DNA of 64,000 bases from Desarmillaria ectypa. Lineage: Eukaryota; Basidiomycota; Agaricomycetes; Agaricales; Physalacriaceae. The number at the start of each line of letters is the position of its first letter. Within the stretch, counting starts at the first letter, position 1. Below the pieces are notes generated by a model. The model saw only the letters and a list, made by a program, of their open reading frames with translations. It was not told the origin of the DNA and did no database searches. The stretch lies in contig JAUDYN010000009.1 of assembly GCA_030407005.1 (NCBI GenBank), positions 2,046,001 to 2,110,000 of the forward strand, read 5' to 3'. Positions 1 through 11,745 of the stretch are shown here, one piece after another. The translations under genes were made by a program, and so were the position numbers.

Positions 1-168
1 TGCCGGCACCGGTCTCTCACCTTTCTCAACGTAGCAGGAATACCGTCGGAGTTTTTCTGTAACCACCCCAAGAAAACCTCATCCAATGGCAGTACCAACA
101 GGCGATCTGGACAGCACATGAGAAAACAGCACAAGAAAAGGAAAGTGTAACGCACTCAAACTTGCTTT

Positions 169-667
169 CTAACATGGAATTAGTCCCGTTCCAGGAGGCG
201 CGCACATTCGAATGGGTGGGGAAATGGAAGACTTACACGGAAAATAATACCCGCTTATGTTGTTCCCTCTAGCCTGTATGCCCTCCCCTCCAAACAAGAA
301 CCTAAGTTGATTGTTGGCGCCAAGGACCAAAAACAAAAAATCGCCCGAAGAGGGCTGGTCGTCCGTTGGAAGCTGCACAGTCGAATTAGAAGCGAAAAAG
401 TAAATATTTAATTGTGGATACGCACCAGGAAACTCACGCGACGCCAAAGAAGACGTATCGTCCTGCGCTGACCTAGAAGGTAACGACCATTCCGCGACGT
501 GCGATAGGCGCAGAACAATCTACCAAGCGACTCGCGGCACGTCCGATCACAGTGCTGGATTTTTCTGCAAAAGAAGATAGTACATCCGCGCCAGCAAGAT
601 ACGTGTCGGCAGACATACCCTCAATCTTGGAATGCGACGAATATTTGTGAACGCCAGATTTTGTCAC
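169..667 (-). other. Possible coding exons of an unrecognised gene (minus strand)
   Basis: Two open segments lie on the minus strand (667-473 and 447-169). A plausible acceptor (TTCTAG) near 470 would open a frame rich in ordinary protein composition, including 'FLFLVLGANNQLRFLFGG', and running to a possible donor near 235. I see no family motif, convincing start or clean terminal exon, so this may be the 3' part of a gene or a chance reading frame. Bases 1-168 hold nothing I can identify. Confidence 0.22.
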
Positions 668-1064
668 TGGTTCCGTATCCTTCTTTTGATGGCGTCGCAG
701 CAGAATGCCATTATCAACATGATGAAAGCGTAATCATGCAGAAGTCATTGTGGTAAGAGTTTGAGTCGACGGCGCACAGCCATACACTTCTGCCTGTTAC
801 CATCACCACCTCTGCCTGACCGAAGAAGACGAACTTGTTCTGGATCCTTCACGAAATCTCCCTCGTTTCCATTGATTGCCACTTGTCACCTTCATTCCTC
901 GCGAGGCGGCGTAAAATGGAATCACTTTGCACCCTCGTCGTGCAAGCATCCTACTGCTCCCGCCCTCGTATTACTTTCGAGAAACCCCCCTCGTTGTCTA
1001 CATACCATACCGTACAGGCCTCGACGTGCATCCATGGCAAAACCCGACAAGCTACTCTGACCGT

Positions 1065-1072
1065 TATATAAA
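1065..1072 (+). promoter_or_regulatory. TATA box of the small conserved gene
   Basis: TATATAAA lies about 35 bases upstream of the ATG at 1107, so transcription would start close to the start codon. The preceding 250 bases are pyrimidine-rich, as is common in fungal promoters. Overlapping reading frames there (761-1071) look like chance. Confidence 0.55.
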
Positions 1073-1106
1073 GGGCCTACCAACCACGACCTGATTTCTC
1101 ATCACA

Positions 1107-1322
1107 ATGTCTGCTCGTACTGCTACTCCCTCCATCTTCGGCGCACCCCACGAGTCTCCTGAGACTAACAGTCGCGCCCTCGGTAGCCCCAACACTGGAC
1201 TCGGAAGGGGTGGTGTTGGAAAGCAAAAGGAGGCTCTGAAGCTCCGTTTGGACCTCAATTTGGAGGTGGAGATTGCCATCCAGGCCAAGGTCAATGGCGA
1301 TATCACGCTCTCCCTCCTGTGA
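1107..1322 (+). CDS. Small conserved basidiomycete protein, 71 aa
   Basis: This is an intronless 71-residue frame with a strong TATA box just upstream. The N-terminus is polar and low in complexity. The C-terminal half has a regular amphipathic stretch (residues 40-71, including 'KLRLDLNLEVEIAIQAK' and ending in 'GDITLSLL'). I recall short basidiomycete proteins with very similar lysine-arginine-leucine tails ending in this way, but no assigned function. The tail may form a helix or beta-rich oligomerisation segment; that is inference. The two minus-strand frames overlapping it are shadows. Confidence 0.6.
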   Translation: MSARTATPSIFGAPHESPETNSRALGSPNTGLGRGGVGKQKEALKLRLDLNLEVEIAIQAKVNGDITLSLL

Positions 1323-1738
1323 GTACATGTTTCGGGTTTTACTTGCCTCAGTCTGATGGATATCTGTAGTTCATGATTGAATGGTCTTCAAGGCTATTTC
1401 CAGTGCAGATACTAGTTGTACGGATTCCAGTACGTTTTCATGTGTTGTAGTTCATGATTTTGATGTTAATATGATATTGGCTCTCTAAGATGGTCCATCT
1501 TGGGTTTTGTACTGGTGGAGCGTACATGAGAAAAGCTGTATTTGTCCTCTACTCCCAAGTAATTGCACTATTCGATACCACTCTTTGTGTGAATCTGGAT
1601 GAAAATGTCCGACCCGCTACCGGTGTTTAAGTCTTCGGGATCCAATTAGATCGCGTGAGCTGAAGCCCGAGTTAGCCGATCGGGAATGATGAAACGCCAC
1701 ACTGCCCTTTACTTTCTTTCACCACGACCACGACGACG

Positions 1739-2485
1739 ATGGAGACGACCCTTCTGTCCCATATCGCCTCCCAGACTGCCTCCAATATCGACTTCCTCGT
1801 CGCCAATGGGTACGTCACCCAAGCAGAAGCTGCCGGTCTACAGAGAAAACTATCCTCTCTCCAGTCGACACCGGCTTCTGTTCGTTCCTCGCCCTCCCTG
1901 CCCCTACCGGCACCGGCACTGGCACCAGTACCATCTGTCGTCCAAGCCAAAGCACTATGGGCATACAACCTCGATGCCTCTGACCCCGACGACCTCTCAT
2001 TTGCAGCCGGGGACACCATCACCATCGTCGAGGAGACCAACGCCGACTGGTGGCTCGGGGAGCATAACGGCCGCAGGGCCCTCTTCCCCGCAAACTATGT
2101 CGAGAAGATTGTACCTGCGCCTGCGCCTGCGTCCAGGACCCTGCCTCCCGCATACGTCCCACCCCAACCCACCGGTGGCAGGTCCGTACCCCCAGCTCCC
2201 ACGGAGAAGAAAGAGTACAAGCCCTTCATGGCTGCTCATTCAGGCGCCAATGTGCCCCCGCCCCCAGGAGCGGGCACCAACTCTGTTGGCCTCCAGCAGG
2301 ACCCGGGTCAGGATGGGAAGAAGAGCAAGTTTGGCAAGTACGGTAATACGGTGCGTTGGATCTTTCTTTTTCGCGTGTCGTTTTCTGATATATTGGCTAT
2401 GTAGATGGCACATTCTGCTGCGGGGGGTGTAGGGTTCGGTGCAGGTGCTGCTATTGGTGGAGGCCTTGTTAGAGCGATATTCTGA
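1739..2485 (+). CDS. SH3-domain protein, Lsb1/Pin3-like (230 aa)
   Basis: Two exons (1739-2350 and 2405-2485) join across a 54-nt GT..AG intron to give 230 residues. Residues about 1-40 form a helical N-terminal segment ('FLVANGYVTQAEAAGLQRKL'). Residues about 66-120 are a full SH3 domain with ALWAYNLDASDPDDLSF, the ADWW tryptophan pair and the ALFPANYVEKI signature. A proline-rich linker follows. The second exon encodes a glycine/alanine-rich tail ('GVGFGAGAAIGGGLVRAIF'). This layout resembles the yeast Las17-binding SH3 proteins Lsb1 and Pin3, which bind proline motifs in actin-nucleation factors. A role in cortical actin or endocytosis is inferred from the family. The frames at 1686-2432 and on the minus strand are shadows. 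Confidence 0.85.
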
Positions 2486-4748
2486 TTAGAGAGCGGGTAT
2501 TTGTTCGTGATGCATCGTTATTATTTATTGATCCTATACCATATTCGCATTGAACAAGGTCTTGTTACTCTATCAAATTACTTTGGACCATGCTCGAACA
2601 ACGCAATCGATGACAAGAAATCGCTCTCTTGATGGCATATTCCCTGGCTCCTTTCAGTTACTGGCTCGTGTTCTTTCTGCTCGAGCTGGATGATCCGAAA
2701 CGCACCGGAACACAGCGTCACACCTTTGGTCCTCGAGCGTGTAACTATCATTCTCAACGATCAGATAAGGCGCCGACCTTCTGCATAAATCAAACATCGC
2801 GTCAGTTCCTTGGTGTATGCGACTTTTCTGGATTCAGCAGCTTCCAATATTGGACGAGCACTACCACGGTTGGTTGTTTAAAGCTTTCTTCCTTGTCCAG
2901 ACGAGCATGAAGATACACAATAACTTATAATACTTTCATATAAAGGCCAAAATGATTAAGCAGCAGTCCGTTCACTCCAAGTTCAAGGACATTGGTACGT
3001 ATTTCCTCTTTTAGTTTTCATAATTGATCCCAGCTAGCTGATGCTTTCGCTAGCATGACTCTGCGGCAAACGTCATCCCTTGCTTACATGTCTCGGCTTT
3101 CCATTCGTAATGGTAGATATCAACGCATATCCAGTCGAAAACTGAGGCGCTTGATGACAAACCATCTTCCTAGGTGTTCTATCCCTCCTCTTTTCCAACG
3201 ATTCCCAGAGCATACACGGCGCTTCTTTACTGTCCTTCCTATCTTCATTGAACGGGTTCGCAAGGGATAAAGCGAGACGGAGAAAGGACGCATACACCAT
3301 ACCATATGGGTACGCCGGCGATGCCTCTCATAGCCTATATTGTTGCTCTGCTACCTCCAGCACCTATTTCGCGACATTCCCTAGCCTAGCACCAGCGAAT
3401 CAGTGGAGAGTGTCCAGGCTAGAGGGACAATAAAAGCAAGAGTTCTTCCCTGTTTTGGAGTGATTACAGAGAGATTTTGGGAATATTTATTCGTGATGCA
3501 TAGTTTATATATTTCAGGATCCGTGTTCTTCAACCTGAGTCTATGATCGAACAATAGTCAGCTTACCAGGCCGTTGTGGTAGTACGAGTTGCCGTGCTCG
3601 TAGACTCGACGTATCGGGCCGGCTGACTTGTACTTCCTTTTGGTTTGCTACGTCTCTTTCTTCTTTTCCACTGCCATCTGCTTCATATTACTGCCATTTC
3701 TTCTCTATAGGTTCACCCTCTCTCTACCTGCGATGATGCATAGCTCTAGGATCGAGGAGCATGCATACCGACATTTCTGCCTTAGGACGACAAGGCTCAA
3801 GATCTCGATACCAATATTGAGGTAGCTCACCTCACCGACAATTGAGCTATCTCAAGCAACGGTGGAAGTATTGGTATGGATTGTATGGGTGTTGGCTGCT
3901 AATACCAGTATGTCACTCTCTTCTAAATTCGCTTATTTCTCTCTCTAGTTTTCTTCCAGCACCATTCCCCTCCCTACCCCATCTGACGCGAAGGACCAAG
4001 GCCAACAGCAGACAAATATGGCTCGGAACGCGCTGGGAACCGAGCAACGACGGCTTGGACCACCGTTCGTACTCTGAGTGGGGCAGCAAGCTCTTTCTGT
4101 GCCGTAGTTGCGCGTATTCCAGTCAAATTTGCTCTTGCTCAAGGCCAAAGTTTGTAGCTAATATATTCTACTTCTTCTGACACCTTTTATTGTAGAATAC
4201 ATCCACATATACGAGGACACGATCTATGGGCTCTGGCGACGCACGAGCACGCGTACGGCCACCCCCTCTTTCGTTATCTGTACCTGTGCGATGAAATTGG
4301 ATTGGTCCCTTTCTTTCCCTTTTACCACGAGCACTGAGCCATTGAGCGAGCCCACGAGCCTTCTGATTAGAGCCTAGTAAGTGGTCCTTTCGCTTTCCAT
4401 ACTGATTTAGTTCTAGATACATTTTCGTGTCTACGAAAACCTCGTTTCTCCCCCATGCCCTGCCGATGCGCATTTGTATTCTATATCCGATCAGGCCCTG
4501 CCGACATTCCGGCCGATCACTTATTCCTTATATTGTTTCCAATGACGACATATCATGGCATGTTATTGTGGCCATCAAACATATAAGCTAACTTTGATCC
4601 GAATATTGTCAAGTATGTCCAACATTCTAAAGCGACTCCCAAAACTACTTAAAATCTTCAGCTGCTAGCTCTCAAACTTACCACTGGTGTGACATACTCT
4701 TCATGATGTGTGACTTGGCTTCTTTCCCTTTTCTCCACTGTCGCCATC
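2486..4748. other. Intergenic DNA with decayed duplicate segments
   Basis: No intact gene is visible. A short ATG frame at 2952 ('MIKQQSVHSKFKDIG') is followed by an intron-like GTACGT..GCTAG segment but leads nowhere. Bases about 3465-3565 resemble the 3' flank of the SH3 gene (about 2488-2590): both contain 'ATTYGTGATGCAT' and a later 'CGAACAA'. That suggests a duplicated and decayed gene tail. The remaining short frames have no recognisable composition. Confidence 0.5.
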
Positions 4749-6788
4749 ATGGCACCATCACAAACTGAAATCGATGCTGCCATTCAGACGGTGCGCAAGG
4801 CATACTTTGTTGTTTTCCGCAAACAACCTCCTGCTCGCGATCGAGATAACTACCTCCTCTTGTGGAAGGCAGTTTATTCTGGCCTGGGTGTACATGTGGA
4901 CCTCATTGATGACTTAAAGAAGGCTTTGCCATCCTTATCCAAGGTCACTTGGGAAGACGTCGCAAAAGTCCTCAATCTGGACCCCTCACGTGGAAATGAA
5001 CAATTCTCAAAAAAATCTATCCAAAACATTTATCTCCCTCACAGCTTCATCAAACATTTGCTTGATGATGCGAGGACCTCTCTCCTGACGTACGGTGATC
5101 TTAAAGAGCACAAAAATGAGCGACAGCACGTCCAATTGGCGTCCTTTGTGAGTAAACCTTCTATTCTATGCATGTCTGCCTCTGACCAGGATGATTGGAA
5201 AGATTATAAGGGCGATCCTGAAAGAATTTGGAGGCATTATTCATGACACGGCAGAGGAGCGTTTGCCTGCTAGCGACACGTCATCCGGTGGACCTGTCGA
5301 GGTCGAGTTAAGGATAAAGAGTAAGATTATCCTGCTCATTGCTGAATTTAAGAAGCGCATAGGGCTGGATCCCCAGCATCAGGTCCTCGCTCAGGCGGTG
5401 GCTGAGTCTACTTGTATGCTTCCCTTCAGTACGAACAAATCTCGATGTGACTTCATGATCTTCTTTAGGTGTAGATTTGTGGAATCGCTCCCTGGGATAT
5501 ACATTTCCCATACACGCCATCACCATCGACCTCAAAGAAACAACGGTGTATACGTGGGATCGTGAGCAATCAGTTTACAGATGTATCATGGTGTCTAAGC
5601 CTGTTTTATATTGTGTAGCCAAGACAGAAACACCCAGTATACGAGTAAACCTCGAATGTGCAGAGTTTGTACATACTGATGACGAAGAGTATATACAGTC
5701 ATTCCTCCGAATGGTCCCTGTTTGTAAGTCTCCCTTTGTTGTCGCCCTTCTTATCTTGACGGCTCGTATGCAGTGACAAGATTACTCTTTTCCATTGTTG
5801 TTGAAGGGTACGGGGAGTATATCAAGGCGAAATTGAGCCAGCTAACGCTACCAGAGACTTTGAAAAAGGTAAATACTCACAGATTCAAATCTTTCCATTA
5901 ACATGTATCATATTTATAGCCCATCGCAATGACGAAAACGATTCATATTTTACAAGGCCATGAATTTACGGCAATTCTTCGCGCTAACACAGAGCTCCCA
6001 GGACCCATCCAAGAAGGCTCCGAGTCAGGACGCACAGCGACAGCAGAGATGCACCGGCATGAACAGCACGTGACAGCAATCTGCCACGCCCTACTATCAC
6101 ACGTTGGATTTATCATTGCCCCTAAGCACTTGACATCAAAGAAACTCGAACTTTCACAGGGTACTACTACTCCATGTGCAAGGGTCCTTACCTATTCTAT
6201 CAAGCCACTACAATTCAACATCATCGTACAGATTGTTGACATAGTTCAGAATCCGGAAGTTCTAGAAGGGACAGTCCCCAATGTCATCATATCAATGCGC
6301 TGGAGGCATAGTTCTACGACCCAAGAGAACGAAATCGTATGTGTTCAATTTTCTTTTTGAATTTTTCTAAACTAAGTCTAATATTAGGTCGCGTGGACAT
6401 TCCCCTTTGCTCAGTATTTTGATAATCACAAGAAATTCCCTTCCCAGTTCCGCAAGGTGGAGGACAGTGGGTTTCACAGTGCAGCTCTGTACAAAAAGTT
6501 TGTACACCTGATGCAGCAGACTCTATTGCAGCCGTTGTGGCAGAAGATCCATGTACATAAACTAATACGGAGGCTGCGATTTATGCTCACGGGCAGTCTA
6601 CATAGGACAAGTATATGGAGGTTGGCTCCACCGACCCTCATTCTAAGAAGATGTTGTATGAAAGATCCCTGGAACTCGTCGAGGAGGCTAAAATCTTAAT
6701 GTCAAACCCAGGCAGCACACAGGAGGAGCGAGCCTGTGGCATGAAAAAATTGCGAGCAAGATGGGCCAAACCTCATCAGCTTCACTAA
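4749..6788 (+). CDS. Tandem paralogue A, unrecognised multi-exon family (about 574 aa)
   Basis: Exons 4749-5147, 5203-5413, 5469-5723, 5774-5868, 5920-6336, 6388-6552 and 6606-6788 join in frame. The second exon needs the AG at 5202 rather than 5189; the CTGAC branch site at 5182-5186 fits only the former. I chose ATG 4749 because the upstream ATG, which aligns with the start of paralogue B, is out of frame here. Exon 2 contains 'IAEFKKRIGLDPQHQ', resembling the E-x-K..Q core of basidiomycete PD-(D/E)XK-like proteins; that match is tentative. Exons 5-7 align throughout with paralogue B ('AICHALLSHVGF', 'VGSTDPHSKK'). The B-like last exon (6809-6986, 'FSEEQ', 'FTRAERLERL') is present but joins in frame only through a weak donor at 6701, so the gene may end at 6788. 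It could be a young pseudogene. No signal peptide or membrane helix is evident. Confidence 0.6.
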
Positions 6789-7644
6789 TTGCTAATGGAT
6801 TGCACCAGTGTCCGATCATCGATATTAAATAATAAGATCTTCTCAGAGGAGCAAGTACGACAGCAAGATGAAGAAGGGTACAAGCTTCACGACGAGTATG
6901 TTGAGTCGTTCACCCGAGCCGAACGTCTCGAACGCTTGGAGGCTACCCGACCTGGCACCCCCAATCTCCCTCAAGGTGATAGTTAGCAGGATATAGCAGT
7001 AGATGTTGAATAATAGTGTATACCTGCATCTTATCGTCGGGAATTTTACTTGATGATAAAGTTGGCACCACAAATTTGATCAGGTCAACTCGTGAAATCC
7101 TGTTGGTAGCGGCGGCATTGCGACGGAATGATACATCTACTGCCATCTTTTTCACTATTTCTCAGTGTCTCCATCCCCGTCCTCCAACATGACGCAACGT
7201 CGACACTTTGTCTATGAGCAGGCCAAATTACTTATTGTGAAGAAATTAGGTCTCCTTCGGTGAACACCGGGAATAGATCGGAGGGCAACGATGGCAGGGG
7301 TAGCGGATGTAGGATAAGCATCGTGACCTTGACCAATACACCTTTAATAGAGTCAGGCCATACATATGACGAAGTCCAAGTTGGCCGGTACGTGTAAGTA
7401 TTGTTCCCTTCTCGGTCCATTCTGATGCTAGGATACAAAGGCATAGCCCTCATTTGTAAAGGTTATTCAGTCGGTGATGGAATATACAGCTCAAGACTAT
7501 GACAGACCACGGACTGACTGAAAAGCTGATCAACGGCAGGCCGAACTTGCCGAGACATTCAACCCACAGCGAGTGAGACGTTGATCCATATTTCCTTGCC
7601 AACTTTCCCGAACCTATTGCTGCTGTAACATCCTGTTATCATTG

Positions 7645-9011
7645 ATGTGTGACCCTGCTTCTAATCCTTTGAAACTCACTCTCCCCGTCCTCTCACCGTC
7701 CTCATCCGACTGTGCAATCAACGCAGTACGGAGAGCATACCATAAAGTGTTTGGAGGAACCGCTCCTGCCGACGAGTGGGACAACCAATTCTTGCTTTGG
7801 ACACAAGTTTGTTCTGCTAGTGGGGTCCATCATCGTCTCGTCCAAGAAATTCGAAAGGATTTTCCTTCCTTGCCTGATCCCACCCAGTGGGACGTCGGCA
7901 TGTCGTGGGGGGCTATGCCCCTCTTTGACCTCCCATTGGCTTTGCAAAAAGTAAGTACTCAACTTAGAGCAGTTTTATATCAACCTGTATCCCCTTTACA
8001 GAACATCCCAGTCTCGAAAACTATTGATGTTGTCGAATTTATGAAGCATCTTCGGAGCGACGCAGAACTCCCAGAGCCATGCAAGGAAACCCCAGGACGA
8101 GAAGCCATACTGCACCGACGTGAACAGCTCATAACCGCCATTTGCCATGCCTTGTTGTCACATGTTGGATTCAACATTGCCTCTAAATACCACAAGGCAT
8201 CGACGAAGAAACTTGAGCTTTCACAGGATACCAGTCCATATGCAAGGGTCCTTTCTTATTCCATCGAGCCAGTATGGCGGTTTAGCTTTGTCGTGCAGAC
8301 TACTGATGGAGCTGGTCGTCCAGCATCAGAGGCAGTCCCCAATGTCGTGGTATCAATGATTTGGAGGTATATTTCTGGTTCTACGGATGTCTGGAGCCAA
8401 ACTGCAGTATGTGTTCGATATTTATCTTTTTTTAAATAAGAAATACTAAATCTAGTGCTAGGTATCATGGATTTTGAACTCTGATTATTTTCTCGACGAA
8501 CGTACGACATTTCCTCCCCAGTTCAATAGGATCGAGGACACTGGGTTCAGGAGCACAGCTCGATTCATGGAATTTGTACAGAAGATGCAGGAGAGGTTGT
8601 TGAAACCGTTGTGGCAGAACATCCTTGTGCGTAAAGCAACACTGAGGCTGTGATCTGAGCTCACAGGCAGTTCTACATAGGACAACCATCCAGATGTAGG
8701 CTCCACTGATCATCTTTCTAAGCAAAAGTCGCATGAACAATCCCTCGAGGAGACCAAGACAACTGTACATGACACGCAGCAGGAACAAGGGTATGCCGAA
8801 CTTCGGAAGCTTTGCTAATTGCTAATGGATGATTATTAGTGTCGGAGAATTGGCTGGGGACAATGGGTTGTTCTCAGAGGAGCAAATACAGATGCAGGAT
8901 AAAGAGGCATACATGCTTCATGAGGACTACGTCGTGCCAATCACCCGAGCTGAACATCTCGAACGTTCGCTCAGCCCAAATCACCTCCGAGGTGGTGATA
9001 TGGCAGAATAA
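7645..9011 (+). CDS. Tandem paralogue B, internally shortened (385 aa)
   Basis: Five exons (7645-7950, 8002-8406, 8462-8626, 8681-8790, 8840-9011) join without frame problems. Exon 1 starts like paralogue A ('AVRRAYHKVF' against 'TVRKAYFVVF'). It then passes directly into a segment matching the end of A's exon 4 ('LPLALQK' against 'LPETLKK'). The block corresponding to A exons 2-4, about 187 residues with the nuclease-like motif, is absent. The remainder is collinear with A, including 'AICHALLSHVGF', 'PNVVVSM.WR', 'KPLWQNI' and the acidic C-terminal exon 'LFSEEQIQMQD'. All splice sites are good, so this copy looks expressible. Function is unknown. Confidence 0.65.
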
Positions 9012-10227
9012 ATATGTGTATACATGCATCTTAGCATCGGGAACTTGACTTGATGATGAAGACTCTGAGGAGCTGCATCTCAAGAACAACTAGGTTTTGA
9101 GGATATTAAGGAAGACTGGCGGGACTGAGAACTGATATGCGTGAAGATGAATCAATACCTTCACAAGAATCACAGTAGGGGAATCCATAATTCAGCAACG
9201 TCCTAAGCTCAAAGTTATCATGCCAAGGTGATCGGACCTCAATGCGGCGACCAAGCACCATATAATGATAGTGAGGGGTGTATTGTGACCCCAGCAGCTG
9301 GTAGGGATGTCCTCGAGTCGACGAATGTTCGACTCCGCCATAGCACGCATGAAGACCCATTCAATCAGCAGAGTGCTACCCCCGACGTCAGAGCTGGCTC
9401 ATTGAACGATTTCGTGAACAATTCTGAGAAGCAGCTTCGTGGTTCAACATATCATGCAAACTAGAAACTTGACACTTTGGGCATCCCCCCCTGATAATTA
9501 CACAGGGTCTTAGTCGCTCTCTCGATACGAACACGATGGCACATCCAATTACTCGAAATGCTCCTGACCGTTGTTCCAGCAGAACCGACAATTTAGCGGG
9601 ATCTCGAACGCTTCGATGGAAACGAAGGGGATTTTGTGAATGATCGAGAACAAGTACGTCCAGGATCAGGTCGTACCAAGTTAACAAGCAGAGGTGCATC
9701 CTGGCTGTGCAGCCTCTTAACCCGTTGACGATGACCTCTGCACCACTATGCTTTCACCATGGCCCTCAACAAACGTTGATAATGGTGACTCTGCTGCGAC
9801 GCCATCAATGGAAGGATACGGAACCTTCATAGAGCTAACTTCAGGATCACAAAGGGCGGCAGTACTGTGATGCAGGAAAATAAGTTTAGATGAAGTGCTC
9901 CGGCCTAAAGGCAAACGAGACGTTGAAGATTTTGCGGGAGGCATCGATGGTGTCGAAGTTGGAGATGGAGCAAGCATTTGAAGCCCACTAAAAGCAACCA
10001 CGGAGGATGACTTAGGGTGTATGTGATCCTGGAATCAGCCAGCGTCGACAGTTGGACAATGGCCAAGCTGGTACTAATCGAATAACAAGAGTCCATGTCC
10101 GAGTGGTACCTTTGCGCGGCTGCTCCTCAAACTTCAGAAAGCTTCGCGTCAAATGAGAAATGCTGCTCATCACCTATCTGTGGCACTAAATATGTGCAGA
10201 AAGGTGAGCAAATTGGAGCCAGGCTTT
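9012..10227. other. Intergenic, nothing recognised
   Basis: Several short frames occur on both strands, including a serine/proline-rich minus-strand frame at 10001-9717. None shows a family motif, and none joins convincingly to a neighbour. Confidence 0.4.
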
Positions 10228-10768
10228 TTATCTGAATGGGGTCGGGTACCACAGCTCTGATATACGAAACTCCCGTCGGTAGCGGGGAAATGATGCACTT
10301 ACCAATGCGCGCCTTCCTGAGTGATAGATGTTGTTGCTGTGTTGATTGGAGTGTCGGAGGTTAGACAAATGGTATTCGTGTTGCAAGAAATAGCTATGGA
10401 CAATCCATACTATCAGCTTGAATGGAAATACTATCGATGTCAGTAAGCTACCTAATGCAGTAAGACTCTTGAGCAGGGCCTTGCGACAACTATCCAACCA
10501 TATGTGCTGCATAAAATAGAAGCACTGGATATATCTGGCCTGCCATAAAGATTCGTGAATGCGAGACAAAAAGTAAAATCTTGGACGCACATTTGTGAGC
10601 CACAATGCCGAGAACGTAGCAAAAAAACTCACCTATGCAATATACATCTGGATTACAGGTGTCGTCGATGTACCTCATCCCGAGAGAACCATTTTTAGGT
10701 CCAGAAGCCGTAGTGGAATACTTCAAGGATTTCTTAGTCGCGTTCGGCCCGCCCTTTGCCTGCGTCAT
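10228..10768 (-). CDS. Possible short spliced gene, unrecognised
   Basis: A minus-strand ATG at 10768 opens 'MTQAKGGPNATKKSLK' and then 'GSLGMRYIDDTCNPDVYCI', followed by a GTGAGT donor at about 10633. Downstream is a frame with hydrophobic stretches ('GSLLTSIVFPFKLIVWIV'). The first exon has natural composition and a clean donor, but I could not settle the acceptor or the rest of the model. The upstream ATG at 10819 would add 17 residues. Confidence 0.25.
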
Positions 10769-10834
10769 CCGAGTTCTGCGAGTATCTATAAAGTGGCTTG
10801 CCAGGCTACTAGTTTGCAAGTGAAGTTTCTTTAG

Positions 10835-11745
10835 TCATGTGATCATTTCAGTATAGCTCAAAATTTTCCATTTGCGGTGTGAATACGGGGTGGTGATTTT
10901 GGTAGTAAATGGCAAAGACGTATGGTGGCTGTGCGACATAACTTGACTTCTTACCACAACGGGTGGTGAGCCTCTTGTTCTAGTTTTCTCATCGACGACC
11001 TTCTTCTCTATACTATTAAATGACAGAAAAGAAGCCAGACTGGGACGAACGATGACGCTCACCATGGCCCTCGTACTTGTATGCACGAGCCCTACAGCTG
11101 ACCGATTTCCACAGCACAGCGCTGGTGACCGCTTTGTGTATTTCAAGAACGGCTGAAGTGATAGGATAAGTGAGCGTGGTAAGACTCGAATTCGTTCCTA
11201 TATAGTTACTAACAATTTCATCTGTAGTTCTCCAAACTTCAAAACTCAGCCCCGTACGCTAACCTGGCTACGGTGAATATCGCCCTGACCGTTCGTTGTA
11301 CTCATCTCATGACTTTGTGGCCCTTTCCATCCATCTTTCTCGAAATACGGAGTAAGGATACAGGATGTTCACACAACGTGGCATTATCTCCAATGTTTGC
11401 GCTAAATGAAGTCAATTGCCTACACTCGGTCGCAAAGCAAGTCTCTAGCCTCAAAGCACGTATATGGATGTGCCACATCGTTCAGACCGAATCCTTCCTA
11501 ATAGTCGAACCATGGTTTGCCACTACTGAGCTTCTCCTGATCTTCCTTCCGACTTTCCCCAATTTCTTTCCTCTCGTCACTAGTCTATGGCCATGTGCTG
11601 TACTATGCTTCGATGCCTGAACCGCATGGGGTAACAACGTCTCCATCTCCATGGAAAACGACGTAGGAATGATTCGTGTCCTATTCGTATCCTTAAAAGA
11701 GACACGACCCGCTATGGATTCGTTCAGCGTTCTTCATCCTCAAGA
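10835..11745. other. Intergenic region upstream of the fungalysin gene
   Basis: No gene was identified. The short frames here (10835-11146 minus, 11273-11620 plus) lack motifs. The last 100 bases before 11746 would hold the fungalysin promoter; I see no clear TATA element. Confidence 0.4.

Noticed and set aside
761..1071. Two overlapping plus-strand frames upstream of the 71-aa gene
   Set aside because: They run through the TATA box and pyrimidine-rich promoter, and their composition is that of noncoding DNA.
1672..2432. Frames on both strands overlapping the SH3 gene
   Set aside because: They are shadows of the SH3 frame; proline/arginine-rich translation comes from the biased codons of the real gene.
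4701..4748. Upstream ATG of paralogue A that aligns with B's start
   Set aside because: It is 43 bases from the used ATG and out of frame, so it cannot start the conserved protein without a frameshift.
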